Below, piece by piece: positions 10,565 to 23,934 of a stretch of DNA of 64,000 nt. The DNA lies in contig VWYX01000363.1 in assembly GCA_013396525.1 (NCBI GenBank), forward strand, positions 706,033 to 770,032, written 5' to 3'. Position 1 is the first letter of the stretch; the number at the start of each line of letters is the position of its first letter. The notes below the pieces were generated by a model. It saw only the letters and a program-made list of their open reading frames with translations. It did not search any database and was not told where the DNA came from. This stretch comes from Chaetorhynchus papuensis. Taxonomy: Eukaryota; Chordata; Aves; Passeriformes; Rhipiduridae. The translations under genes and the position numbers were made by a program.

Positions 10565-13500
10565 CTGTAAAGAAGTATAATGTAGGTGGCTTTCATATTT
10601 ACTGAGACCCATTTCATATTACAAATACTCTCACTGCAATAACTTGTACTTCATTACACAGCAACAAAGTATTCACGGCATTTTCAAGGGCAAGTAAACA
10701 GGCTATGATATTTACAACAGAGCAAAGTCAATCTTCCACTTTCACCAGGATGGTTTGCCAGCTCGTGCTGAACAGCAGCAGCACTGGTGTGTCAAGTCAG
10801 AAAGGCTGAACTGTGGAAATTTTAGTGTGCCTGGGAAGTATTTTTGAGAGTTGCATGCAAGTCTCTCTGTACAACACTGCACAAGTCCCTTATACACACA
10901 GGACTATGAGCAGATGAATCCTCCTCTTGTTCTTCTTTGTTTGTGCTTTGGGGGTCTTTTTGTTGGGGATTTTTTGTTGGATTTTAATTTTTCTTTCCTG
11001 TTTAAATTCAAACAACATCAATAGCTTAATAAAATGCTTGGACTTTGGCCCTGCAAACAAAAGGAGAAGACAGAGACGCTGCCAGGGAAGAGACCCAGAC
11101 GACAGTCAGTGGAAATCACAAGGACTGGGTAATGATTTGTGTCTTACTGAAAACTCAGTTTTGACTCACATGGGCAAAACTATTTCAAAAACAAGCAAGG
11201 CCCATCCACCTGTGAAAAAGCAAGAATTCCTGAAAGAGTAATTTGCCTGTTCTTTTCCAACCTCATCCCAGTTTGCTCCTCCAATTGCTTTAGGACAAAC
11301 TACCCTTACAGCTGCTCCCAAGTTCTCCAAGAAAAGAGCTGTCCAAATTCTTTCCTACAGAGTCTCCCTTCTTGATCTCTGAACTTGTCAGGGTACAGAT
11401 GCTCTGTGAGTTGCAGACAAACAGCAGCTCTGGAAACAAGTGTATTTATCACACACATGGGATAACAACAGAAAAATATCTTGGCATACTGCTCCTGCCA
11501 GTCAGGCAACATCTGGACTAAAAGGCAGCATATATAAGAGTAAATAATTCTAGCAATATACGATAACTTTAAACGGATTCTGTTGATTTTGAGGCCAAAC
11601 TTTACCAATCTGCACTAAATTTCCTGCTTTAAAGAAGGGTTAAGACTATAGCTATAAATCAGTACCAAAAAAAACGCACAACTTCTTGTTTGGAGCTATA
11701 GCCTATAAACCAGCGAGGTAGATCTAACACCTGTGACGAGCTATCAAAGGGCAGGTTTTCCTAGGGAGTTTCCCTGAGGTCTGCTCCCCAGGGAGCAGCA
11801 GGTTGTGTTCAGCTCTGCTGAGGAGTCAGGTGAGCTGCGTGTCCACAGTCACCTCAGTGAAACACCCTGACACTCAGGTGGCACGAAGAACACCAAGGAT
11901 GGGCTTTGTCCCCAGCAGTGCCACCTCCCCAGACAGCTCCGTGAGAGCCCACAGAAGACCCACCAGCCTCCCAGGGTGGTCACCTGAGCAGAGAGCTGTC
12001 CAGGACTGGCATAAACCCAGCAGAGCAGGCTGTAAAACAGGTTTCTGAGGAGGTGCCCCTGCCACCCAGCTGGCAAAAACCAGTTCACAGCTAAAGTCAG
12101 GTGAGGATGGTATCAGCGAGATCTCCCAGCCTGTGTCTCTGCCAGACCCGTGCTAAGGCACTCCTCTAACAGGCTGCAGAGCACTGGCTTTGGGCAAACA
12201 CAGCCATACAGGGGCTTTTTTTAAGAAAAATGAGAAGTAAACAATTCAGTTGTGTTTTGAAAAATTGTTGCCAAATGTTAAGATGCAACAGCTACATTAA
12301 AAAGGGTGATGAAAAATAAGGAAGCCCAAATTTGTTAAAGCTCTGAAAGCCAAAAATTTATTTTTACTTTGTTTTGACTTTATTTATACTTTGCAGCTAA
12401 ACAGAAACCAATTTAGAAAATGCACAGAATTTAGTTTCCTAACCTTTCTCTCATGTAGATCTTTGGAAGAGGTGAACTGAGGAGCAGTTGAAACGTAGCT
12501 GATCTAGCCTTAGAGCAGCATTTAAATTTGATTTTTTAAATCAGATCTTTTAATCAAGCACTTTCTCTGATCTTAATTTTTAAAAAATGCAGACCACAAT
12601 GTAAAAAAATCATCCTTGGACCTGGTCAACCAAGACCAAACAATTTCTATAGCATAGGAGCAGGAAAAGCTTTCCTCTTAAGGCTGTGTATACTGTATCA
12701 ATCCAATACCCATAATGGAAACAAAATTATCATTTTATGGTGCTTTATGTAATTAAAATTCTCATATAATCTTCAGCATTGATCATCACATTCTGCTCTG
12801 GAATAAAAACAAAGCATAACAGATACTGCATGTCACACCTTGCTTCCACCGGCTAGCCTAAAAAGATGGTTTAAAAGAAAAGGTTTATTTTTAAACTATT
12901 TCTCTGTACTGCAGTAGTCTTTTCCTAACTTAAATTATACTGATATCATTGTCAGGGGTTGAAAAATTCAGATCAGCACAGCTGTATCACTGAAGACACA
13001 AAATTCACTTTTGACTTCAGTACATTTATTATGCTGACTTGCTCGTGAACGATTCCTAAGTTTTTGCAACAAAACCCAAAAATGTCAAGAGCCAAAATTT
13101 CAAATCCCTTTCCATCACTGCCTCATCTTCTTTCTTACAGTAGCTTGCAGCTGAGGAGGAAGGTTGCTAAGTTAATTACATAATTTTTTTTCTTTTAAAC
13201 ACGACAAAATATAGACAGACTTTTATTTGGAGCAGGTTTTTTAAATAGTAAACAGGAAGACTGTATTTTGGTCAAAATATGCAAATATATATGCATAATA
13301 AAACATGGAACTTTCAACCTAGAAGAATTTAAAAAAAAAATCAACCCACAAAAAGCCACCTGTTTAAGTTATAAACTCTTTAGCTCAAAAAAATCTCAGT
13401 GTTTCACTTAGAAACAAACTCATGAATCCTCTCCGTATCTCTAAGAAAATGATACAAAATCCTTACTTTTCAGACAGAAAAAAGTGAAGCTCTCCAAAAA

Positions 13501-16340
13501 TCCTGCTCTTAACTCTGAGCATTCACACCCAGTGGCTGTGAATCAGACCCCGTGTTCCACTCCAGCTCCAGCCAGTCCCAGAGCTGGCACATCACACACC
13601 TGTCACCCCTGCTCGTTTCAGCTGCCAAACCCATTCCTTACCTGTATTCCTCACCAGTGTATCTTGAAACACCAGCAACTACCCAGTGTCATCAACAATT
13701 CAATGACTTCTGCTATGCAGAACCCGTCCAAAACGTGCTCTCAAAATACAGATGGTAAATACATTCCCTACTATCCTTTTGGTTTGGACTTGGCCGAAGT
13801 CCTGTGTGGCACAGGAACATTTACAAACTTCCATTCACACCATCAGATATTTTAACAGACTGAATTCCAAATGTACCTTACTGTCGAACTGAAACAGATC
13901 CTTATTCCTCCATGTCCTTAATTATTAATCAATACAAGTGGCTTTTAATATGATCAATCATGGAATTGAATTGGCTACGAACAGAGAATAATTGCAGTTT
14001 ATCACACAGCCCTTTTGCTTTTTATTCCCTCAACCCCACACCCCTCAAATGCCTAAGAGTAGGATAGACTGCACTGGTCTAAAGTCTTGAGATGATTTAC
14101 TCAGACAATCCCTGCATCAAAATACTGGGCCCTACTTCAGTGTGCACAGCTCTATATAAAAAACCAGTCTGAATTTGGCCAGGATTCCAACACTCTGCAT
14201 ACACCATTCTGTGATGCCATTTGCAGGACAAAATTATGGAAGCATTTCATTGCAAAAAAATAATAATTAGCCATGGCTAGCAGAGACCTTTACCATGAAC
14301 ATGTCTCTGACTTCATGACTGTGCTTCTTGTCTGCATCTGGGAACTTGCTCTTTGAAAGAACGATTAGGGAATTTATGGAAGAAAACATTTAGAAATGGA
14401 TGAAATTACCTTAAAATCTACTCTCAACCTGCCAAAAGTCAATCTCAAAGTGGAGGACACAGGTTATTTATTTTACAGCCTTTGTTCTCATTGCCAGTTC
14501 ACTTGAATTAATTTTTGTGTTAGACTGTGAAGGAATTGAACAGATCTTCTGACTCTACAGAGCAAGAAAATTGATTTCAAGCCTGTTAACACATGCAGTG
14601 ATCAAACAAAGCATATGTAAGAAAGATGTTGGTTCATCTCAATTAAAACTCCAGTATTTATTAAGGACCCACAGCAGGATGAATCTTATAAAAACAAACT
14701 TGGTGGAGAAGCAAAGCGCTGGCAAACCCTCTGTGAGAGCTCTATTCTAAGTCTAAAGCCGCCATGTGTCCCAAAAATGCCACACCTGGCAGCCTTTCAG
14801 AAGTGTGAGTGGCCACCCTTACACTGGACTGCAAACAGAATAAAAGAGAGACCAAAACCAGACCAACCAAAGTTCTGGGAGGTGTTTCTGGATATTCTCT
14901 AAGCTGTGAGGAAAAAAGCATTAGCCTTCCCTTCAGCTGTGTGGTTCTGACATGCCCAGTGAATTAGCCTGCAGCAGGTGGGTGGCCTCAGGGCGAGTGG
15001 AATCCAGTCCCCATTTCTGATCTCTGATTAGACCAGTGCAAGCACAGTGACAAAGGGAAGCACCAGGAGCAGGTGACCCTGCCTAAGTTAAAGCCAACTG
15101 TGTCACTGGAGAATTCCCCAGCTCAAAGCACTGTATCAGGTCTCCAGTAAGTTTGCTGGTTTTAAGAGGGGAAAAATGAACCTTCTGCCCCCTACTGCAG
15201 GCTTTAAAAAATCAGAGTAAGGAGGATAAATACAGTAAAAACAAATGCCGACATATTTTGGTAAGTTCAACTCTTCAAATATCAAAAAGAAGTTTTTGAA
15301 CTAATTCAGGTAACCTACCAAACTTACTGTTTTCAATGATAACTTCATCTAGAACTTTAAAGATGAACATATTCTTGAGATTTGACACATGACAATCTTT
15401 GTGTTCGTCCAATAACTTATACACTTAGGATTTAAAAACATAATTTTTTAAAGATTAGATTTTAGCTTCTCATTAAATTGCTTGTATCTTCCCCAATATT
15501 CACTCAGGCACATCAAAACATTAGCAAAATATTTTAAGTATCCCAACAGAATATCTTTGCAATAAATTTGGTGAAGCCCTTTCTTAAACTCAGTTACATA
15601 AGAGGCTGCTCACTTTTGTATCAAAAAAAAAAACCCGAGAAGTTTAAGAACTGTAGTCAAAGTCAAGACATTTATCTTATCCCTGCTAATTCTTTCAATA
15701 TTGCCCTCTTCCTTTTTATCCACCCACTAGCATTCTCACTGTTCTGTAATTTACTGTAAGGTCAAAGAAGCATTAAAATAGATGGTGACACTTCAAGTAC
15801 AGCACTTTATTATATTTTGTTCAATAATGGACACAGGCCCTTTGTCAATGACAAGGAATGGACTTTTCTATTATTAAACACTATGTGTGTGAACTTGGTG
15901 CCTGCACTGGTTGTGCACTGCAGTGATGGCAGAAAAGGATTTAATTGTTACTAACAGGAGGAACAGCAGTAAAATTTCATGAAAAGAACTGCAAATTGTA
16001 ATTCCTGGTAATCTGCAGCACTTCTTCCCATATACACTGGACCACCAAAACACTTGCTGAATACTAACATTACATATATTTACTTCCATTTGTAAGACTC
16101 TCAAACTTTCCATGTCACAGTAATCTCTATGTTACAAGCTACCATTCAATGCTATCATGTGGGTATACAGTGCTGTTAAATGATTTGTGTCTGAGTAGAA
16201 GTTATTCCCTCCTTCTGAGGTCTTACCAGACTTCTAGGCTAAATCCACAGCTCTGCTGAAATCAGCATTAAAAGAGTACTGGATTTAGGAACAAGTGAAG
16301 TTCTGATCAACAAGCTGAAAAAATAGCTTTTTTTTTTTAC
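10565..16340 (-). other. PLEKHA7 intron
   Basis: 5.8 kb with no recognised exon. A moderately GC-richer patch lies at about 11740-12190; it contains the small hairpin CTGCTCCC-CA-GGGAGCAG at 11781-11798 and several overlapping chance open frames. The remainder is AT-rich unique-looking sequence. Confidence 0.65.
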
Positions 16341-16452
16341 CTTAGAGCCAGGTTTTGCATCAACAGCAGACGTAGTTACTGCAGTGGACGTTTCACTGAC
16401 CATGCTTGAAGGCCTTTGGTTTATTTGTTGCTTGGACATAGATGAATTCTGT
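16341..16452 (-). CDS. PLEKHA7: PLEKHA7 exon: serine/threonine-rich linker between WW2 and PH
   Basis: The exon has 112 bases with acceptor TTTTCTAG (AG at 16454-16453) and donor AAG|GTAAAA at 16340. The first A completes a glutamate split with the previous exon, and 37 codons follow, ending in phase 0. The translation QNSSMSKQQINQRPSSMVSE, then TSTAVTTSAVDAKPGSK, aligns with the human PLEKHA7 linker, which contains the same MSK..NQRPSSMVSETSTA core. This segment joins the WW and PH modules and is probably disordered and phosphorylatable, which is an inference from composition. The donor is followed by a run of A residues in the intron. Confidence 0.94.
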
Positions 16453-19400
16453 CTAGAAAACAAACAAAACCAGATAATCTAAAGCACATTGTTTCAAACA
16501 CTCAGCTTGGCCTTTTTCCATGTAAAATTCACAGTGTGCAAACGAATGACAAGTTGGTCAAACATCTCCCGTGCATCTGCAACTTCTCTGCACCACTGCT
16601 GCTATTTTGATTTCAGGTCTTTCTCATGCAGTGCCATCTGATGATTGGTATTTGCCTATGCATCAGGAGGGAGAAACCTGCCAAATTGTCTGCAAAGCCA
16701 ACAGAGAATCAAGATATAACAATGAGTGTGGTAAGACAAAAGGTAAGGCTTATGCAGTGAAACCAAATTGTGCCCAGTTTAGAGGCTTGGCCACAAACCT
16801 GTGGAAGAGCCCGCACTGGGGAGAAAAGGACAGGAATCAGCACTTGGCAATAAAAGGCTTCTTATTTAAAATCAAACTGAGTCTAGACTGCTGTTAGATC
16901 TTTCACTAACTTAATGCTGTATCTTTGAATCTGCCCAAAATATGATTCATAGCACGATATGAATTATTAAAATACCTTTTAAGCGAAATGGTGCAATTCA
17001 AGGCAGATAATTGTTAGAAATGTGTAATTTCTGAGTCATCTTAAGATTCCAGAAATCCTGATAACTAGCTCAGATAGCCATTTAAAGTATAAATGAGGTC
17101 AATCATACCAGAAGAACCTGTTCAACAAGTCAGAATTCAGTACAGCCACCCAGATGAAGAATTGAGAGGATAAACGGAAGGGCAAAATAAAATCTCTGTG
17201 AAGAGAAGCTCCAGCAGGCGAGCTTGACACCAACATTGAATGAAATTAAAACCACAGGTGGCATTTTCAAAAATCATTAACAACATAATTTAGCAAGTAA
17301 CAAGTAGCAATACAGTCACATCAGAAAAGAAAAGCAAACAAAACAAACAATTAACAACCCATGATTTTCCTTTTCCCATCAGTGAGTCACCAAAGCCATT
17401 TATTAGAAAAACCAAAAAACACAGCATACAAGCTATACCAGACATGGTTGCTGCTACCACTGAAATCCAGATCTGAATACAACAGAGAACAAAACAATTC
17501 TGAGCAGTTATCAGTCATCATGAGAACAGAGAAGAGTCTGTGATTGTAGTAGCTCAACACGAGGTTTAACAGAGCACAAAGTATTTGCCATCACTGCTGT
17601 TCCTCAGTTACAACCCGAGACAATTACCTGTCCAAAAGCTTGTGTAGGTGGTTTGGTGTCAGGGAAAGCACATTTCCCCATTTGTGACCAGAGTTTCAAT
17701 GAAGTTTGCAAGTAAGTAACACAACTTAGGTCCCATTTTGTTTATACCTTGCATATCTGGCATAAATCCCTTCTTTCTAGATTTTATATATAACCTCAGG
17801 TCCAAGATATCGGAACAACCGACAGCAAGACCCTAAAATTTCTGGCCATCCTTTAAAGCAAGACAGCTTAATCACATCAGTTTGAGTCAATTTGCCTCAC
17901 CTCTTATGGACCAGGTACCCTACTTCAGCATTTAATCACCTTTTCATCCAGTCTCTGCAAAATGCAGATTAATAAACTTTCCATATATGACACTGCCTGC
18001 CTAAGTTACTTCTGTTGACAAAAATTAAAAATACAACTTAAGTTTTGACAAATTGGAATTAATTTTTCCAATTAAAAATTAATAAGAAGGAGGAATAACC
18101 ACAGAGGGATGGTTTTAATTTAAAATTTCTGCTCTGATTTAACAGATTTTCACTATTCCTCAAGATACTGTTTCACAGCAGGTTAAACACAAAGCACTTA
18201 AAATATACAGAGGAAGATAAGCTATATATTTAATATGACCATCATCATTAGAAAATCATAGTACAATACAGAACAATAAACATGTAATTTCTAAATATTT
18301 ATTATGTGATCACACAGTGATTTCTCTTCCACTTGCTACTGAACATGATCTCTGCCAAGAAACCAGGCTTTCCCTTCTTAGTAGTATCAAATTAACAACA
18401 AACTTCAAATTCGCAAGCAGAAAAATGCTTTTTCAAAAATGTGAGGTTGTTGCCATGGAAGAATTCAAATAGCAAGCAAAAGAGAGATTAAGCCCATTGA
18501 GAGAGAAAATACATTATCATTCTCCTAAAAAAGTCTTCGGCAGCAAGCACTGGTGATGCAAACTTGCTGTGCCTGACACTTAGCAGAAAACACCAAATAA
18601 TACAGCAAATTTATTTCGGTATTTGTATCTAGTATTTCAAGGATACAATAGATTTTTTTGCATTAAATTAGAACATAAAACTCAGGTATTCAAGCCTCTT
18701 AACAGCTAATCAATATTCTCAGTGTATTTAAAAGCAAATAAAAATAGGCAGAATATGCAGAATTACCTGAAACATCCTTGCATGTTAATGGAGTTAACAT
18801 TGTCCTAACAGCATTTACAGATTCAACTTTAAAAATAAGTGACTACACCACTGACTTTGTCCATTCAGAAACATTAGTTCAAAAGCACAATTCCCAAAGA
18901 TGTTTGATAATACCTGCTATCCAAGACACCCCATTCTGCCTCATAGTGATGGTAATTTTTCTATTTTCAGGCTGGTTTTCTTACTGCCTCCCCTAAGAGT
19001 GTGCAGATGCACACAGAATTGCTGTGTGTCCATTTGGAGCTCCAGTACTGCGTAAATTTTTTTAAGTACTTGAAAATAACACTCTATGTAGTATCTCCTG
19101 TCAAGCAACTCCCTGCTCTACTTAAATAGTGCTAGTAAGTCTCCAGAAACCACACTTACCAGCTGCAAAAAACTACATAGCCCACATCTGGGTTATTAAA
19201 AAAGTCCCAACACTGAACAAGAACAATAAAAAAAATGACTGCACCAGTAGCCCATATTGAAAATGCAATACTCACGAGAGATCATAAAGATCAGTCGACT
19301 TGGAAGATCCACAGCCATACCAGCAACTTAAAAAGTTTATTTGTTGGAATCAGATACGATACAATAACATTGTGTCAATGTAGTTTTAATACTAATAAAT

Positions 19401-22400
19401 TTCCTAATCAGCTAGCTAAAAAAAAAAAACAAAAACACACCTGTCCTAGTGTTTCTATACATGTAAACAAGGTAGATATTTATTTTGGGGTTGTTTGGGT
19501 CTCCTCTTTCCTCTCCACCTGATATTTTTGCTGCTATAGTAACCAAATGCAATAGATAAAATAAGATGGCTCTCTCCCCAGAGGTGATACACAGGTTTTA
19601 CCAGGCTCACAAAAACAGGCAAGAAAGAGGACAGCACTCATCGGATTAAGCACACTGTAATTTTTCCCCCCATATATCTATGTTTACGTTCAAGTCTTAT
19701 CTTTTTTAAAGTACTATCTTCTCATTTGCAAAAACACTGCTATGACAAATATCATACAGCTCCTAATACACAACTACTGGTGTTTAGCATTAGTTATATG
19801 GCTGCATGTGCCTGCTTCTTCCTTTCTGTCCACAATTACCTAAAGAACTGTTATTTAAACAAAGATATGAGAGAAGAAATCTAAACATTATATACAGCCA
19901 TCCTAAGTAATTCTATCATAGATTCTTTTCAGAGGAATGCATGTGTAACAAGGTAGTTAACTAAAAGCCTAACACCTGACCGGGCAGACTTATCAGTAAT
20001 TCTCATTTTTCCACTGTTTTTTTAAGAAAGGTCCCTTTGTGGCTTAAGGGTTTGTTAAAAACATGAAAGGAAGCACAGAAATCAAGAGGTGGTTGTGAAA
20101 TGGAGGGGCTGCCCATACAGCAAGATGCTCAGATTGTTTCAGTGTGATCCTAAAAACTGTGAGGTGAACAAGTCAACAGAGAATAAAAATTGTTCTAGAC
20201 AAAAAACTGAAATGCTGGCAGAAACAGATAGAAAAATAATCTTCAGATACAAGCAACCATGTGCTAGGTTGCCAAATTGACTTAGGTCCCACAACCAAAA
20301 AGTTATACCAAGGAAGGAGAAATAAAAAAACATCTCCGCAGCTTTCAACACTCAAAACAACATTGGCAACTAAAGGTTGTTTTTAAATATCAGCACAATG
20401 AGTAAGAGCAGCCAAAGTATGTTAAGAATTATTAGTAAAGGAATAGAGAAGGAAAAGTACAATTAAATTATTGTAACAAACAATGAGCTCATAGGCTGAG
20501 TCTTGCAGTCACCTATGATCAATCATTCCATCAGAAAAAAAGACAAACCTACAAGTGACATACAGAAAAGCTGGCTCTCAAGCAGAGCTAGTGAAAGGTA
20601 CAGAACACACGTCCCACACACCAAGTGACCAAAGCTGCCAAGCTTGGAAAAACAGAGTACAAGGTAGGGATTTGATAGTGGCACCAGCTAAGAACGTGTT
20701 AGGAAGTAAGGAATTACTAATCAGGAAATCTAAATTAGAACACCTTTAGGAAGAAGGAATAGTATAAGGAGCAGAAGATAATGTAATTCAAAAGTCCCAG
20801 GTTCCAGTTACAATGGAGTCGACATAACCAGATTTCAGCTTGAAAAGCAAAACGGATGTGATATTGTTTAAACGCCTTGGAAAAAGACTAATGAAACACA
20901 GTCTCAGCCTTCTACTGAAAGTGTCCAGTTCTCATTTGATCAAGTGAATCAAGGGCATGTGGTTCACAACTGAGTCATAATCAAGCTAGGATTACATCAC
21001 TCACTGGAGTTATTTTCCAAAACTTGTTTCCAGATCTGCTTGCCAGAACACTGCTTCCAGGATGAGGAATGGCCAGAGCAGTCCCCACATTCATCATTTC
21101 TACATGACTGTAAATTACTTTTCTGAGGTAAAATGTGTCCTTTTAAATAGATGTGTGTTGCAGCCTGAACAAGTTTGTGCTTACTTCTCCCCACCAGCTC
21201 CCAGTCAACATCTGGTGACAACTCCTTGGCCCTAATCTTAAATTAAAATCAACCAGTCAGTATTAATCATGTCACAAGACCACTGAAGAACAAATCACCT
21301 TTTATGAAACCCTTAAGAGTGCTACTGCTTCAGATAGAGTTCTTCAGCTATGGAAAAAGGAGCCTTGGTCAAAGGATCCCACAATGGAAATTTCCCACAG
21401 ACCATGCTAATCCAGAAACTGCCTTTCTGACCCGAGTCCTCCTGCTGGAAGCCATTTCATCACGTCATAGGGATCTACAACACTGATTCCAAACTGATAC
21501 ACAATCAACACCACCGACTCCAGGAAATCCCTGATGCCTGAGGGAAAAGAACTGGAAGCACGGCACAGCTCCCTTACAATTCCTAGGCCTTAGGATGGGG
21601 AGGTGCCAACAGCTCCTCTGATTTCACCACGTGAGATATCCACAAACGTCAACAGCATCATCTCAGAGGAACTCAAACATGACCACGGTGAAGAGCCTCT
21701 GTGTAAACCCCCACTGCTGCACAGAAGTGGTACAAAACTAAGGAAACCAGAGCATCCCACACATTTGAAAAAGACATTTTTAAAGCAATTTTAGCTGACA
21801 GATTAAAAACATCTCATTTAAAAAAACACTGTATGTTCTTCAGGCCAATAATAAAGCTTTGAGAAACATTCTTGTAAAAACTGTTTCCAGAGCAGTGACT
21901 ACAAACACCTACTCCTCTCTCTATCCCTCCAGCCATTCCCTCTCCTTTTAGAATTAAAACCACCCCTCTCTACTAATACTACTACAGTGTAAGATTTTTC
22001 CTGGTTTTGATACCATCTCACTGTGAATAACTGAAGTCTACATGTTCATCAGACTGCCCTCCAAATAAACACTTCCCCTTCTCGTGAAAGAAAGTTTCTA
22101 ACATACATTAAAGATCACTAAATCCATGTGCCACCACAGCAAGTACTTCTTTCAATTCTGTTTTTAATATTTTATCAGCTACTATTACTACAAAACCGAA
22201 ACCAGCCAAGGCAAGTGTGACTAATCCAGGCAGGCCCTCCAAGAGCTTATCCAAACAACTATTTTCCAGTACGTATGTTTAAATTCATATCAAATTTGAC
22301 TGAGCCTTTACAATAGATAAATCAAAAAGCAGTTAATGAAGGGAAGTTGGAACACTGATGCTCAGAGGCTGCTGTCCATCCTGTCTGTGAAGTTTGCTCC

Positions 22401-23850
22401 ACTGCAACATACTTGTTCTCCTCACCAGATGAGGTGGAGCAGCTTGTTTCATACCTGTAAATGAGCAAACCCCTCTGAGCAGCAAAGCACCTACATCCCA
22501 TGGGACAGCTGGGGTGACCTCCAGCTCAGCAGCCATCCCACAGCCTTCACACCTGATTACAGGCCTCTCCCACAATGCTGAATTTCATGTTCATTTTCAT
22601 CAGGCACCTTAACATAGGGTTGGCCTTGGCTTTCCTTTGAGTTGGGGGAGAGCAACCGTTCAGCTGGTGTTTTTTTAGGGGTTTTGCAACAATTTTTGGT
22701 TTTGGTTGGTTGGTTTGGCTTTTAAACTATTTGAGAAGTTCTTCTCAGGGCTGTAGCAGAGTCTCTGAGCTCTACAGCCATTTTCTACTTCTCCAAGTCA
22801 CAGGAGAAGACACTGCTGGAAAAGGCTCAGTCTCCTGGGAGCGCTGAACAGCCTTCCTCCAGGCCTCATTTTTCTTAATGCTGTAACTGCTTCAGACAGC
22901 AGTCCTACCCAAATGTAAAGCAAATTAAATGTCACAGAATTTGAAGGGTAAAGAGCTCAGAACTGCACAGGCAGCCACACAAACCCCACATCCAGGCCAT
23001 CACAGCAGGATGCCCAGAATCTGCAGCGCACGAGGGGATGGAGGCTGCTTGAACAGTGCTGGAAAACTGGCCTGGAAAAGGAAAAGCTATCTGATGTCCC
23101 ATTCTTCTTGCTCGTTGGTTTCAGAAGCAATGCAGAATTTTGTCCAAGGCTCTGTTTTCTGTCTAGGGAAGATACCCAGTCAGTCCTTTAGAGAAGGATT
23201 GCAGGAGCAATCCCGGCAAGAAGTCGGGATGACGGGAGGAGTTGAAGCCTACAGTGAAACAGTGCATGATCCAATCCAACACCCATCCAAAGGTGACCAA
23301 ATTCACCAGCTGGAACACATACATTTCCTCCTTTTTTTTATTTTTAATCAGACAATCAAGATAAAATATGCTGGAAACAAATACATTAGACACAAGTTCT
23401 CTAGAATAAAGAAAAACATCTGATGAATGTAGAGCATCTTAAATGTAAGAAAACCAAGGAAATACAATGGAAACTAGTAATGTTTTGTGTATTTCAATTT
23501 CAGTACAAACCTTCCAGTATGCTCCAAAAACACTTTACATTTATGTTGTGTTTACCTGATATTTATATAAGACTAAAGCATTATTGTATAAGTATATTCT
23601 GTGGGTTTTGGGGTTTTTCTTATTTTTGGGCTTGTCTGGGTTTTTTTGAAGACTTGATAAAGATTTTCACTCAAGTCCTAGCATGGAATCAAAAACATAC
23701 TATCACAATGAGAAGCAAAATTTTAAGCATAAACCTCAATTAAATTTTTCTACAATACTGGAAGAACTGTCAATAAATTGAGGTACTAATCTACTGTAGG
23801 TAAATGTGTTACTGTTTTAGATCTCTTGACATGGGTATAAAACTACTTAC
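16453..23850 (-). other. PLEKHA7 intron
   Basis: 7.4 kb with no recognised exon or transposon. Open frames at 16571-16897 and 22929-23423 (plus strand) have no family signature and no spliced context; I treat them as chance. Confidence 0.65.
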
Positions 23851-23934
23851 TCTTCTCGCAAAATAAATTCAATATTTTCTGGAGAAACCTGTCCTGTCAC
23901 AGGATGTCTAAATGACGTGGTCTGCTGATTATGG
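23851..23934 (-). CDS. PLEKHA7: PLEKHA7 exon: C-terminal half of WW2
   Basis: The exon has 84 bases with an acceptor TTTCAG (AG at 23936-23935) and a donor GTAAGTAG from 23850. One leading base completes a split codon, 27 codons follow, and two bases (GA) remain. The translation begins HNQQTTSFRHPVTGQ, the last strand of the second WW domain, where the usual second tryptophan is replaced by phenylalanine, as in human PLEKHA7. It then runs through VSPENIEFILRE into the linker. The acceptor is preceded by an unusually long pyrimidine tract: 23937-23975 is almost pure purine on the plus strand. The exon that should precede it in the long isoform (WW2 first half, phase 2) was not recognised to its right. 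Confidence 0.93.

Noticed and set aside
16571..16897. Plus-strand frame with signal-peptide-like start and several cysteines
   Set aside because: Lies antisense in the PLEKHA7 intron beside an exon, with no recognisable secreted family and no consistent splice pattern.
22929..23423. 164-codon plus-strand open frame
   Set aside because: No recognisable domain, ends in a low-complexity basic tail, no supporting promoter or splice context; likely chance in PLEKHA7 intron.
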